From Chloroflexota bacterium (GTDB lineage: Bacteria > Chloroflexota > Chloroflexia > Thermomicrobiales > UBA6265): a DNA stretch of 44,862 bases. Both the position numbers and the translations under genes were made by a program. The stretch is from assembly GCA_023389575.1 (NCBI GenBank), contig JAEWEG010000086.1:1-44862 (forward strand), in the 5' to 3' direction. Below are positions 28,041 to 35,831 of the stretch, in pieces. Positions within the stretch are counted from its first letter, which is position 1. Every line of letters begins with the position of its first letter. The notes under the pieces were generated by a model. The model saw only the letters and a program-made list of their open reading frames with translations. It did no database searches and was not told the DNA's origin.

Positions 28041-28181
28041 TAATGACTGTCAACCGCCTAAACCAGCCTAAACCGTAAACCTAACCATCGACCGATGAGG
28101 TCAACCGCCTCGATCCCTAGTCTGGAACCAGTGGAAAACAGCGCGAGGAGTGACCTCCTCCGACCCGAAAGGTTCCAGCAC

Positions 28182-28325
28182 ATGACTCCCTATACCGCCA
28201 CCGACCTGCTTCGCTCGATGCGGCATGCCTACGGTGACAGCATCCCAACCCAGCGCCAGGACACCCAGACAGCAAACCGGCGCCGATTCGTCACCTGGGC
28301 GCGATCGCTCCTGCGGCTCGCCTGA
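28182..28325 (+). CDS. Very small basic protein (47 aa)
   Basis: The ATG at 28182 has GAAAGG about eight bases upstream. The 47-residue product is rich in Arg, Thr and Gln and ends in an amphipathic RRRFVTWARSLLRLA tail that could bind membrane, nucleic acid or a partner. It ends 22 bases before the next gene, so the two are probably co-transcribed. No family recognised. Confidence 0.5.
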   Translation: MTPYTATDLLRSMRHAYGDSIPTQRQDTQTANRRRFVTWARSLLRLA

Positions 28326-28347
28326 TTCACACCAAAGGAGCGCTACC

Positions 28348-28686
28348 ATGCACCCTTTCCTGCCAACGTCCGCGATCAAGGACCTCAGCGTCGAAGTGTT
28401 CGGAGGTGATCAGATGCCTCGATCCTATGTCGATAACGACCCCGACCGATTCCATGATTCCCAGTCCCTCGAACCCGATCCGGTCTACATGGGCCTCCGC
28501 GCCCTCTTCAACAGCGGCCCGCTCGGGCGCCTGAAGGCCTGGATCGAAGAGAAGATCGAGGAAAGCGAAAACCGGCGCTACGGATATGGCCCCGGCGCCG
28601 ACCAGAGCCAGTTCCACATGCAATCGGTCGATCGACCCGGCGGCGTGATGATCGACGAGATTCGCGAACGCGATATCGCCGCCTGA
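28348..28686 (+). CDS. Small protein with RALF...RRYG motif (112 aa)
   Basis: The ATG at 28348 has a near-perfect AAAGGAG seven bases upstream, so the longer frame to 28225 is rejected. The 112-residue product has an acidic first half and a central helix-like block. In it, RALFNSGPLGRL is followed thirteen residues later by RRYG, aligning without gaps to the 103-aa protein. A Gly/Pro-rich segment and a C-terminal IRERDIAA follow. No membrane helix or known domain is seen. It is the second gene of a two-gene unit ended by the hairpin at 28868-28907. Confidence 0.65.
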   Translation: MHPFLPTSAIKDLSVEVFGGDQMPRSYVDNDPDRFHDSQSLEPDPVYMGLRALFNSGPLGRLKAWIEEKIEESENRRYGYGPGADQSQFHMQSVDRPGGVMIDEIRERDIAA

Positions 28687-28867
28687 ACCCGACTCCGGGG
28701 TGGGTGCCAGGGCAGCCACGCAGTCAACGTCCTTCCACGATGCCGCCCTCATCCACACACGGTCCTGGTGAAACACTCCATGTTTCCCAGGGCCGTCCCC
28801 GGATCTTCCTCTCCACTTTGACCGGCCCTGTCCTTCCCCCCTTCTCCTGGGGGCCGGTAGCACACGT

Positions 28868-28907
28868 GAAACGTCCCCCGGTCTCTTGGACAACCGGGGG
28901 ACGTTTC
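28868..28907 (+). terminator. Intrinsic terminator after the small-protein operon
   Basis: Perfect 15-bp stem (28868-28882 with 28893-28907), 10-base loop, then TCTTAACG. It lies 35 bases before the end of the convergent oxidoreductase gene, so it probably works for both strands (GAAA on the other side). Confidence 0.85.
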
Positions 28908-28941
28908 TCTTAACGATTGATTCCGCGATTCCTGGACGCGA

Positions 28942-30063
28942 TCAGAAGGTGGTGGTGAGGTTCTGCGTCTGGCCCGTTTCCGAGGCGCGATAGGCGGCCT
29001 CGATGATCTCGATCACGTGGCGCGCATGCTCACCTGTCACCGGCGATGGCCGGTCCTCCCGAATCCAGGTGACCAGGTTCATGATGTCGTTAAAGACGTG
29101 CTGCTCCATGATGCCCCGGTGCGACTCGGTGACGTACTCGAGCGTCCACTGCGGGCCATCGCCGCCGGGAGCCTGGTCGGCGAGCGCCTTCTCCGGATAG
29201 TCGAGGGGCTCGCCATTGATCGTGTAGCCCTCGATCTTGCCAGTCGTGCCGAAGTACGTGCCGGCGAATCCGGGCGTGAGGCTCCCGGCCGCCGTGCCGT
29301 AGGCGAGGGCGAAGAGGCCGTCGCCGAACCCGATCAGGATGCCGGTGTTGTCGTCGGCCTCGGTCGGGATCGCCTGGCCGTTGAACTCCCGCTCCTTGAT
29401 GGCGATGCCGGAAATGGCGGTGACCTTCTGGGCCGGCCCGAGGACGGTGGTGAGGCCATGCAGCGCGTACACCGTCATATCGTAGAGCGGCCCTCCGCCC
29501 GGCTTGCGGAAGTACCACGACGGGTCGAGGTTGGCGAGCGATCCGCCCTGCTGCCGCTCTTCCTCGTCGAGGTGGTAGGTGCCGAAGGCGGCTCCGCAGG
29601 CCGCCCAGACCGGCGTGCCAATCCGGCCGTCGGCGATGGCCTTCTTCACCGCTTGCACCTGGGGTCGAAGTACCTCGCCCGGCGAGGCGACGATCCTGAG
29701 CCCTTTCGCCTTCGCCAGGTCGATCAACTCTGTCGCCTCGGCGGCGGTGGTCGTCATCGTCTTGTTGAAATGAACGTGCTTCCCGGCTTCCAGCGCCGCC
29801 TTGCCCTGCTCGTAATGCAGGCCGATCGGGGAGGCGATGGTGACCGCGGTCACGTCCCCGTTCTCCAGCATGTCCTCGAACGACGTGGTGGCGTAGGGCA
29901 TGTCGAACTTGTCCGCCGCCGCCTGGGCCCGCCCCTCGACCGGATCGCAGATCGCTTGAAGCTTGACCCGGTCCTGAACGTCGGCCTGGCTGAGGTGGGG
30001 AAGGATTCCCCGCTGGGCGATGGTTCCGGCGCCCACGACGCCCATCCGTACAATATCCGCCAC
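28942..30063 (-). CDS. Gfo/Idh/MocA family NAD(P)-dependent oxidoreductase
   Basis: 373 aa from GTG at 30063, which has GAGGAG eleven bases upstream; longer in-frame starts run over the divergent gene. A Rossmann fold opens with MGVVGAGTIAQRG (GxGxxA at 11-16). The usual catalytic EKP motif after AGKHVHF reads NKT (about residues 96-98), keeping the lysine. The C-terminal half has the GFO_IDH_MocA pattern (GGGPLYDMTVYALHGLTTVLG, then EFNGQAIPTEADDN). Such enzymes oxidise or reduce sugars, inositols and related polyols. It is divergent from the DUF385-like gene. Confidence 0.9.
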   Translation of the reverse strand: MADIVRMGVVGAGTIAQRGILPHLSQADVQDRVKLQAICDPVEGRAQAAADKFDMPYATTSFEDMLENGDVTAVTIASPIGLHYEQGKAALEAGKHVHFNKTMTTTAAEATELIDLAKAKGLRIVASPGEVLRPQVQAVKKAIADGRIGTPVWAACGAAFGTYHLDEEERQQGGSLANLDPSWYFRKPGGGPLYDMTVYALHGLTTVLGPAQKVTAISGIAIKEREFNGQAIPTEADDNTGILIGFGDGLFALAYGTAAGSLTPGFAGTYFGTTGKIEGYTINGEPLDYPEKALADQAPGGDGPQWTLEYVTESHRGIMEQHVFNDIMNLVTWIREDRPSPVTGEHARHVIEIIEAAYRASETGQTQNLTTTF

Positions 30064-30186
30064 GGTGTGTTGCTCCTCGTTGGTCGAATCGGTGGTCCCA
30101 CCTTCAGGACTGATCGCGTCATTATCACCCCTGTTCCCCATCGCGCGATGCCCGTCGTGGCATTTAGATAAGGAAGAGACGTCGCC

Positions 30187-30570
30187 ATGTACCGGCTGAT
30201 TTCGAAACCAATCCTCTGGTTTCTCGACCACGGCCCAAAGCGGTTGCGTCCGTCGATCGTCGGCGTGCTCACCTACACCGCGCCCCGTTCGGGAAAGCGA
30301 ATCCGCCTTGTCGTCCTGCCGATGCCGGTAGGCGACGAATGGATCGTGGGGGTGGCCAACCACAAGCGCAAACGGTGGTGGAAGGCGTTTCGCTCGCCGC
30401 TCGACGCCGACCTGACGCTGGATGACAAGGACGTTCGCGTCCGTGGTGTGCTGCTGGAGGGAAACGAGCGGGTGGCGTGGCGAGAAACATACTTGGCGCA
30501 GTTCCCCAAGAACACGGTTCGCCTACCTCCCGACGCGCCGATGGTGCTGTTGCGGCGCGCCGATTCGTAG
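30187..30570 (+). CDS. DUF385/deazaflavin-dependent reductase-like small protein
   Basis: 127 aa, with AAGGAAGAG before the ATG. The sequence resembles the F420-dependent nitroreductase/quinone reductase (DUF385, split-barrel) family: an N-terminal basic helix, LTYTAPRSGKRIRLVVLPMPVGDEWIVGVAN, where the family has a TTxGRKSGxxR-type cofactor-binding motif, and WWKAFRSP. The match is short and divergent, so cofactor use (F420 or FMN) is uncertain. The next gene downstream on the same strand starts 81 bases later. Confidence 0.5.
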   Translation: MYRLISKPILWFLDHGPKRLRPSIVGVLTYTAPRSGKRIRLVVLPMPVGDEWIVGVANHKRKRWWKAFRSPLDADLTLDDKDVRVRGVLLEGNERVAWRETYLAQFPKNTVRLPPDAPMVLLRRADS

Positions 30571-30651
30571 GCAGACCGCTACAGACTGATCGCGGTATCC
30601 GTGCCACCATGTCCAAGGATTGGACGGTCACCTCAGCAGGGAGTAACGCAG

Positions 30652-31320
30652 ATGTCACGCGAGCAGTGGACGACGGTCGACACCTACATCGAGGAAACGC
30701 TGGGCGGCGAGGATGGCGTGTTGAAGCAAGCGCACGAACTCGCCCAGCGCGAAGGGCTGCCCGAAATCCAGCTCACCCCAAACCAGGGTCAGCTTCTGAA
30801 GCTCCTGGCGGAAGTCCAGGGCGCGACACGCATCCTGGAGATCGGCACATTGGGTGGCTACAGCACGATCTGGCTGGCCCGATCATTGCCGGACAATGGC
30901 CGCCTGGTAACCATCGAACTCGAACCGCATCACGCGAAGGTCGCCAGAGCCAACATCGAACGCGCCGGGCTGAGTGACAAGGTCGAGCTTCGGGTTGGCC
31001 GGGCGGTCGACGTGCTGGAGGCCATGGGGAAAGAAGGTGGCGAGCCGTTCGATTTCATCTTCATCGACGCCGACAAGGCCAGCTACCCCGCCTATCTCGA
31101 TCTTTCGCTGCGCCTCTCCCGGCCCGGCACGCTGATCGTCGCCGACAACGTCATCCGCAACGGCGGGGTCGCCCGGGCGGATACGGGAGATGAGAACGTG
31201 AACGGCGCGCGTGGACTGTTCGAGAAGCTCTCCGGAAATCCCCGCCTTTCCTCCGCCGCGGTGCAGACCGTTGGCGCCAAGGGCTGGGACGGCTTCGCGC
31301 TCATCCGCGTCATGTCATAA
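30652..31320 (+). CDS. SAM-dependent O-methyltransferase, class I (catechol OMT-like family 3)
   Basis: 222 aa from the ATG at 30652, with AGGGAG upstream. The SAM-binding motif I ILEIGTLGGYSTIWLA lies at 61-76. The metal-binding signature FIDADKASY (D139, D141) and the following IVADNVIRNG give the Mg-dependent catechol/caffeoyl-CoA O-methyltransferase pattern. Length matches the family. The natural substrate is unknown, with aromatic or polyketide-like small molecules likely. There are no biosynthetic genes around it. Confidence 0.92.
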   Translation: MSREQWTTVDTYIEETLGGEDGVLKQAHELAQREGLPEIQLTPNQGQLLKLLAEVQGATRILEIGTLGGYSTIWLARSLPDNGRLVTIELEPHHAKVARANIERAGLSDKVELRVGRAVDVLEAMGKEGGEPFDFIFIDADKASYPAYLDLSLRLSRPGTLIVADNVIRNGGVARADTGDENVNGARGLFEKLSGNPRLSSAAVQTVGAKGWDGFALIRVMS

Positions 31321-31378
31321 CGGTGGCGATGTGAACTTCCCGTGAGGCCATGGCCTCACCGTCGCCAGGATCGACGCC

Positions 31379-31446
31379 CCCTTCGTAGGGGTCGATCCCC
31401 GAAACATGAACAACATTGGCATTCGCGAACCGAGGGTGTCGACCCT
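31379..31446 (-). repeat. Dispersed intergenic repeat R1, copy B
   Basis: Reverse complement of about 68 bases aligns to 13344-13410, with both ends nearly identical and a variable centre. Confidence 0.65.
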
Positions 31447-31542
31447 GCCCGACCATCTGACTCGTCCCCCAGAGACGGCGTTGCCGTGGGGACTGTCCCG
31501 GCTCGCGCACACCAGGCTCACCTCACGACCACGCAAACCAGC

Positions 31543-31604
31543 CCCGTCATTCAGAGGCGAAGCCGATGAATCCATGGACGAAGTCCTTGGTGGCGCAGCC
31601 GCCA
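31543..31604 (+). repeat. Dispersed repeat R2, degenerate copy
   Basis: It shares CCCGTCATTC at the start, GGACGAAGTCCTT in the middle and GCCGCC near the end with the two better R2 copies, at the same spacing. The rest has drifted. Confidence 0.45.
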
Positions 31605-31657
31605 CTCGTGACGATGCACTATCACCAGGAAACAGGTAGAGAAATCATTCGCGCATG

Positions 31658-31728
31658 GACACCGCCTGACGGCGGAAGGACTTCGTCCGGCGATCCCTCG
31701 CTCCGCTCGGAATGACGGGGATGGTGTG
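31658..31728 (-). repeat. Dispersed repeat R2, copy 1
   Basis: Its reverse complement matches 42792-42861 in about nine of every ten bases over 70 bases, including GAGCGGAGCGAGGGA and GGACGAAGTCCTTCCGCCG. The two copies are 11 kb apart, in opposite orientation, and both lie outside genes. Confidence 0.75.
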
Positions 31729-31775
31729 AGTGGACCAAGATCAAGCGATGGGATCGGAGGACTTCCCGCGCGGAA

Positions 31776-34025
31776 TCAGCCAGTCCCGGCCGCGTCGATG
31801 ATGTCCTGCAGCTGCTCCTCGGTGATCACACCCATCACCGCGAACTTCCCAAGCGGGGTCTCCCGCATGAATATCAGCAACGGCGGCGGGAGCTGGGAGA
31901 ACACCGGCTCCAGGATCGGTCCGGCCACGGGATGCGACATCGCCTCGTTCAGCGGCGTCCACCGGTCGATCACCGGTTCGGCGGCATGCGCCGAATCCAG
32001 CGTGACCGTGCAGGACAGGCGGATATCACGGGACGACGAGCCAATCGAGATCTCGTACTTGCCCGGATTCATCACCCAGCCGCCCGCCCGCACATCCCAG
32101 TAGGCCAGGTCCTGCCAGTAGAGCGAGAACCGCACCATCCGCTCCTCGCCAGGCTCGAGCGAGACCTTCCGGAATCCCTTCATCTCACGCACCGGGCGAG
32201 GCACGGTTGGCGAGCACTCGCCCACGTACAACTGCACCACCTCGCGTCCCGCGACCTGGCCGGTGTTCTCCACCAGAACGGTGATGTCGATGGTGTCCGA
32301 CGCGATGAAGTCCCCGGCGTCCACCGTCAGCCCCTCGTAGGCGAACGTGGTGTACGACAGCCCGTGGCCAAACGGGAAGAGCGGTTCGATATGTCGGGCG
32401 TCGTACCAACGATGCCCGGTGAAGACCCCCTCGGCGAACCGGACGGTTCCATCGCCATTGGACGGGAAGTTCGTATGGGACGACGTGTGCTCGATTCGCG
32501 CCGGGAACGTCTCGGAAAGTTTGCCGGACGGATTGACCCGGCCCGTGAGGATTTCGGCGATCGCCCCGCCCGCCGCCTGGCCGCCCAGCCACGCCTCGAG
32601 AATGACCGGCGCGTCGGCCGCCCACGGCATCGATACCGCGGTGCCATTCACCAGCACGACCACCGCGTTCGGCTGCGCTTTCAGCACGGCCCTGACCAGC
32701 GCGTTGTGGCTGGCCGGCAGGTCCAGGTGGGGGCGATCCATGCCTTCGGTTTCCATCTCGGCTGGCAACCCGATCACCACGATCGCCAGGTCGGCCCTGG
32801 CGGCGAGATCGCTCGCGTCGTCGATCGCGTGCGATCCCAGATCCTCGTCCAACCCATAACCCGGCGCGAACTCGATCGTGGCGTCCGGCATCATCGCCGG
32901 AAGCTGCTCCAGCAGAGTCTCGACGCCGGTCGGCACCACCTGCGAACTTCCCGCGCCCTGATATCGGGAAGTCCGGGCGAACTCGCCGATCAGCGCCACG
33001 GAGCCGGTGGTCGCCGGATCGATCGGCAGAATGCCGCCGTCGTTCTTCAGCAGCACCATGCCCTCGGCGGCGACCTTCCTCGCCAGCGCCTGACTGGCCT
33101 CGAGGTCGATGGGCACCTCCTCCCGCCGCGCGTTCCTGTCCGCCAGAAAAACGATCTCCAGCAAGGCGGTGACCACTTCGTCGAGCCGCGAAACCGGCAG
33201 TTCGCCGGATTCGACCGCCGCGATCACCGAGGGCGCGGTTGGGCCAAATGGCATCTGCAGGTGGAGCCCCGCCCGCACCCCTTCTGGCCGGTCATTGACC
33301 GCCGTCCAGTCGGACATCACGATCCCCTCGTACCCCCAGTCGTCCCGCAGGATGCCGCTCAGCAACGCCTCGTTCTCGGAGCAGAACACGCCGTTGAGCG
33401 GGTTGTACGCGCTCATCACCGTCCACGGGCGCGCTTCGTCGATCGCGGTTTCGAACGGGCGCAGGTACACCTCCCGCAGCGTCCGCTCGTCCACCACCGA
33501 GTCCAGGATCATGCGCTGGGTTTCCTGCTCGTTGGCCACGAAGTGCTTGATCGACGTGCCAACGCCTTCCGCCTGCACGCCCGAGATGAAGGCGGAGGCC
33601 AGCTTGCCGGAGAGGACCGGGTCTTCCGAGATGTACTCGAAGTTGCGGCCCGCGAGCGGCGACCGCTTCAGGTTCACGCCCGGACCCAGCAGGATATGTA
33701 CCCCTTGCCCACGCGCTTCCTGGCCGATGGCGGAGCCAACCTCCCGCGCCAGGTCAACATCCCACGTCGCGCCCAGCAGGGACGCGGTCGGGAAGCAGGT
33801 GGCGGGCAGGCTGTCGCCCAGACCGATGGCCGAACTCTCCCGGGCCTTTCGAACGCCGGTGGGGCCATCCGACAGCCAGATCGAGGGGATGCCCAGGCGC
33901 TCGACCGGTTGGGTGGTCCACATGTCGCGGCCGATGACCAGCGACACCTTTTCCTCCAGGGTCAGTCGCGGCACCAGGGTGAGGACGTGATCGCGGATAT
34001 CCCGCGGGACTAGCGGCTCTGGCAT
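31776..34025 (-). CDS. Glycoside hydrolase family 3 (beta-glucosidase type)
   Basis: 749 aa from the ATG at 34025, with GAGGAG seven bases upstream; a frame extending to 34319 runs across the divergent gene and is rejected. The N-terminal GH3 barrel shows WLSDGPTGVR (51-60), a GPGVNLKRSPLAGRNFEYISEDP block (114-136), KHFVANEQETQR (160-171) and the nucleophile region IVMSDWTAV, with Asp239. The second GH3 domain follows, then a C-terminal fibronectin-III-like domain with GREVVQLYVG. There is no signal peptide, so it acts in the cytoplasm on imported oligosaccharides or glycosides. It is single and divergent from a VOC gene. Confidence 0.95.
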   Translation of the reverse strand: MPEPLVPRDIRDHVLTLVPRLTLEEKVSLVIGRDMWTTQPVERLGIPSIWLSDGPTGVRKARESSAIGLGDSLPATCFPTASLLGATWDVDLAREVGSAIGQEARGQGVHILLGPGVNLKRSPLAGRNFEYISEDPVLSGKLASAFISGVQAEGVGTSIKHFVANEQETQRMILDSVVDERTLREVYLRPFETAIDEARPWTVMSAYNPLNGVFCSENEALLSGILRDDWGYEGIVMSDWTAVNDRPEGVRAGLHLQMPFGPTAPSVIAAVESGELPVSRLDEVVTALLEIVFLADRNARREEVPIDLEASQALARKVAAEGMVLLKNDGGILPIDPATTGSVALIGEFARTSRYQGAGSSQVVPTGVETLLEQLPAMMPDATIEFAPGYGLDEDLGSHAIDDASDLAARADLAIVVIGLPAEMETEGMDRPHLDLPASHNALVRAVLKAQPNAVVVLVNGTAVSMPWAADAPVILEAWLGGQAAGGAIAEILTGRVNPSGKLSETFPARIEHTSSHTNFPSNGDGTVRFAEGVFTGHRWYDARHIEPLFPFGHGLSYTTFAYEGLTVDAGDFIASDTIDITVLVENTGQVAGREVVQLYVGECSPTVPRPVREMKGFRKVSLEPGEERMVRFSLYWQDLAYWDVRAGGWVMNPGKYEISIGSSSRDIRLSCTVTLDSAHAAEPVIDRWTPLNEAMSHPVAGPILEPVFSQLPPPLLIFMRETPLGKFAVMGVITEEQLQDIIDAAGTG

Positions 34026-34196
34026 GATGTGCTCCTCATCGCCGGGCTCACATGGAGCCAGCGTTCCAGCGCGATATTCGGATCTCGTGTTGCGAGCAAT
34101 GGTAGCCGACGCCGCGCCACGACTGGCTCCGGTGAAGTAGGCTGAACATATCACGAACGGCTCGAAGTCGCGCTTTTCGAACATCAGGAGGGACCC

Positions 34197-35030
34197 ATGG
34201 CTACCGGTATCGATCATGTCGTGATCGCGGTGAATGATCTCGACCAGGCAACGGCGGATTTCACCGAGGCGGGCTTCACCGTCACTCCCGGCGGCGAGCA
34301 CGCCAACGGCGAGACGCACAACGCCCTCATCGCCTTCGCCGATGGTTCGTATTTCGAGATCATCGCCTGGAAGGACCCAGCATCGGCCAGCGCCAACACC
34401 TGGTTACGACGATTGCAGGCCGGCGAGGGCTTTGTCGATTACGCGCTGCGGGTAGCGGACCTCGACGCCGAGGTGGAGCGCCTGCGAGCCGCCGGAATCG
34501 ATGCTCCGGAACCGGTGGCGGGCGGTCGCACCCGGCCGGATGGCGAGCGCGTTGAATGGATGAACCTGCGGTTCGACCACGAAAAGCACCCGTCGCTTCC
34601 CTTCTACTGCCACTCCACGAACGACCGGAACCTGCGCGTGCCGTCTGGCAATGCGGCGATCCATGCCAACCTGGTCACCGGTATCGACGCCATCTTCATT
34701 GGCGTGAACGACTTCCAGCAGGCGGTTCGCGACTACGCGATCGTGTCCGGGATCGAGTTGACCGTGGATGGACGCTCCCAGGCGCCGGAGAACACCCGCG
34801 AGGAGTTCCGAATCGGTACGGTAAGCGTCGTGCTGATCAAACCGGGCGACGGGGACAGCGACATATCGAAGTCCGTCGCCACCCGGGGCGAGGTGCCGGT
34901 CGAGGTGGTGCTGCGCTCGACCGCGGAACAGGGCTCCTCGGTCGATCCGGGCCTCTCGCATGGCGCGAAGCTGGCGATCATGGGCCGCCAGGTCGAAGCC
35001 GGCATCCACGATGGATCGCTGAGCCAGTAG
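34197..35030 (+). CDS. VOC/glyoxalase-like domain protein, copy 1
   Basis: 277 aa, with CAGGAGG before the ATG. It starts IDHVVIAVNDLDQATADFTEAGFTV, the first beta-alpha-beta unit of the vicinal oxygen chelate fold, and continues with a THNALIAFADGSYFEIIAW strand. A second, more diverged unit begins near residue 160 (TGIDAIFIGVNDFQQAVRDY). This is the glyoxalase-like (PF13468-type) layout. Reactions in this fold include isomerisation, dioxygenation and resistance by binding; the substrate is unknown. A paralog lies at 40857-41606 in the operon downstream. The transcript ends at a hairpin (35080-35110). Confidence 0.85.
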   Translation: MATGIDHVVIAVNDLDQATADFTEAGFTVTPGGEHANGETHNALIAFADGSYFEIIAWKDPASASANTWLRRLQAGEGFVDYALRVADLDAEVERLRAAGIDAPEPVAGGRTRPDGERVEWMNLRFDHEKHPSLPFYCHSTNDRNLRVPSGNAAIHANLVTGIDAIFIGVNDFQQAVRDYAIVSGIELTVDGRSQAPENTREEFRIGTVSVVLIKPGDGDSDISKSVATRGEVPVEVVLRSTAEQGSSVDPGLSHGAKLAIMGRQVEAGIHDGSLSQ

Positions 35031-35079
35031 GCCACCACGGCGCCACTTGCCCGACGCCGATACCATCACCGTACGGAAG

Positions 35080-35110
35080 GCAGGCCGGGAGATTCGATCT
35101 CCCGGCTTGC
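35080..35110 (+). terminator. Hairpin after VOC gene copy 1
   Basis: Stem of 14 pairs (35080-35093 with 35097-35110, one G-U) and a 3-base loop, 49 bases after the stop. A weak T-rich sequence follows. Confidence 0.7.
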
Positions 35111-35304
35111 GTCGGTTTGGCTCCCCAACAACGACTTTTCGCCAGACCGTTTGGCTGAGCGCCAACGCCTTCAGAGGCGATCTCAAGCCGGCTCGCGACC
35201 GATCTGAATCTGTCCGGAATCCCCATCCTCACGGGAAAACCTCTGCCAACCCGGTCAGCTATTACGACATAAGATCACCCGTGAAGCCAGTAACAAAGTG
35301 GAAG

Positions 35305-35333
35305 TTGACAACATTTCGGGAAGCTCGTATGCT
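35305..35333 (+). promoter_or_regulatory. Sigma-70 type promoter of the SAM-riboswitch operon
   Basis: TTGACA (35305-35310), a 17-base spacer and TATGCT (35328-35333). The predicted start near 35340 lies about 17 bases before the aptamer. This is the best promoter match in the window. Confidence 0.8.
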
Positions 35334-35356
35334 CACCCGCACAAGCGAATAGACGC

Positions 35357-35464
35357 GAGCTCATCGCGAGTGGTGGAGGGAACGGCCCTTGGAAACCCGG
35401 CAACCTGTACGAAAGCACGTATCAGGTGCCAAATCCGTCGGATAGCGATCCGAGAGATGAGTTC
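35357..35464 (+). ncRNA. SAM-I (S-box) riboswitch aptamer
   Basis: P1 is GAGCTCATC (35357-35365) with GATGAGTTC (35456-35464). Inside, in consensus order, are GGTGGAGGGA, GGCCC, GAAACCCGGCAACC, a P3 stem-loop, GGTGCCAAATCC and the P4 stem TCGGAT..ATCCGA. These are the conserved core elements of the S-box. When SAM is bound, P1 is stabilised and the terminator downstream (35478-35507) should form, switching the genes off. I see it only by pattern; no covariance search was run. Confidence 0.95.
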
Positions 35465-35477
35465 ACTTACCGGCGTC

Positions 35478-35507
35478 CCACCCTCCAGGAATCGGAGGGT
35501 GGTTTTT
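35478..35507 (+). terminator. Riboswitch expression-platform terminator
   Basis: Perfect 9-bp stem CCACCCTCC/GGAGGGTGG with a 7-base loop, directly followed by TTTTTG. It begins 14 bases after the aptamer, the expected position for SAM-dependent attenuation. Confidence 0.92.
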
Positions 35508-35528
35508 GTTTGCATCGGTCCAGGAGTC

Positions 35529-35594
35529 ATGAGGGTGTCGAATAGGCTGAATTGCACCGCGATCTGTAGCTGTACAGGGCTGCTCCGGCACTGA
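35529..35594 (+). CDS. Cys-rich leader peptide ORF (21 codons)
   Basis: ATG at 35529, or GTG at 35535, which has AGGAG at the better spacing of about eight bases. Cysteines fall at residues 9, 13 and 15 of 21, far above the expected frequency. Directly at its stop codon begin two overlapping inverted repeats: CTGATCG/CGATCAG (35591-35597, 35632-35638) and TCGCCATGCG/CGCATGGCGA (35595-35604, 35640-35649). They share bases and so cannot form together. This is the layout of an amino-acid attenuator, and ribosome stalling on Cys codons would change the fold. The peptide resembles in style, not proven by alignment, the short leader peptides ahead of sulfur genes in actinobacteria. Confidence 0.5.
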   Translation: MRVSNRLNCTAICSCTGLLRH

Positions 35595-35649
35595 TCGCCA
35601 TGCGCGGTGCCGGATGTCCAGCAGCGCGCCTCGATCAGTCGCATGGCGA
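35591..35649 (+). promoter_or_regulatory. Alternative stems at the leader-peptide stop codon
   Basis: A 7-bp stem (35591-35597 with 35632-35638) and a 10-bp stem (35595-35604 with 35640-35649) compete for positions 35595-35597. No T-run follows, so if it regulates it may act through translation, Rho or a downstream fold. Confidence 0.4.
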
Positions 35650-35732
35650 AGACAGCTACCAGGTGGCGCATCCAGCGACGCCCGGTTTCCCAGGATTGAA
35701 CACCACATGACCAGTAGACCAGAACACACGTC

Positions 35733-35810
35733 CGCGAGAGCGCCATACACCGCGCCCCAGCCGCGCGCCACGCGCCAGGCAACCACGGGCGGCGAAAGCC
35801 CGCTCTCGCG
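35733..35810 (+). promoter_or_regulatory. 10-bp inverted repeat just before the hydrolase ribosome site
   Basis: CGCGAGAGCG (35733-35742) and CGCTCTCGCG (35801-35810) are exact inverted repeats, ending five bases before the GGTGGAG ribosome site. A small frame (35707-35835) that overlaps the next start by four bases runs through it. Confidence 0.4.
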
Positions 35811-35831
35811 AATCGAAGGTGGAGCCTCCCG

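Larger units (their letters stand above)
31321..31775. other. 455-base repeat-rich intergenic region
   Basis: It lies between the convergent O-methyltransferase and GH3 genes and holds no convincing gene. It contains a GTGAGGCCATGGCCTCAC palindrome near 31342, dispersed repeat R1 copy B (31379-31446), a GC hairpin near 31470-31497, and two R2-type repeats (31543-31604 degenerate, 31658-31728 good). Confidence 0.6.

Noticed and set aside
31932..34013. 693-codon plus-strand frame opposite the GH3 gene
   Set aside because: Antisense of a well-defined glycosidase; Arg/His-rich product without domain.
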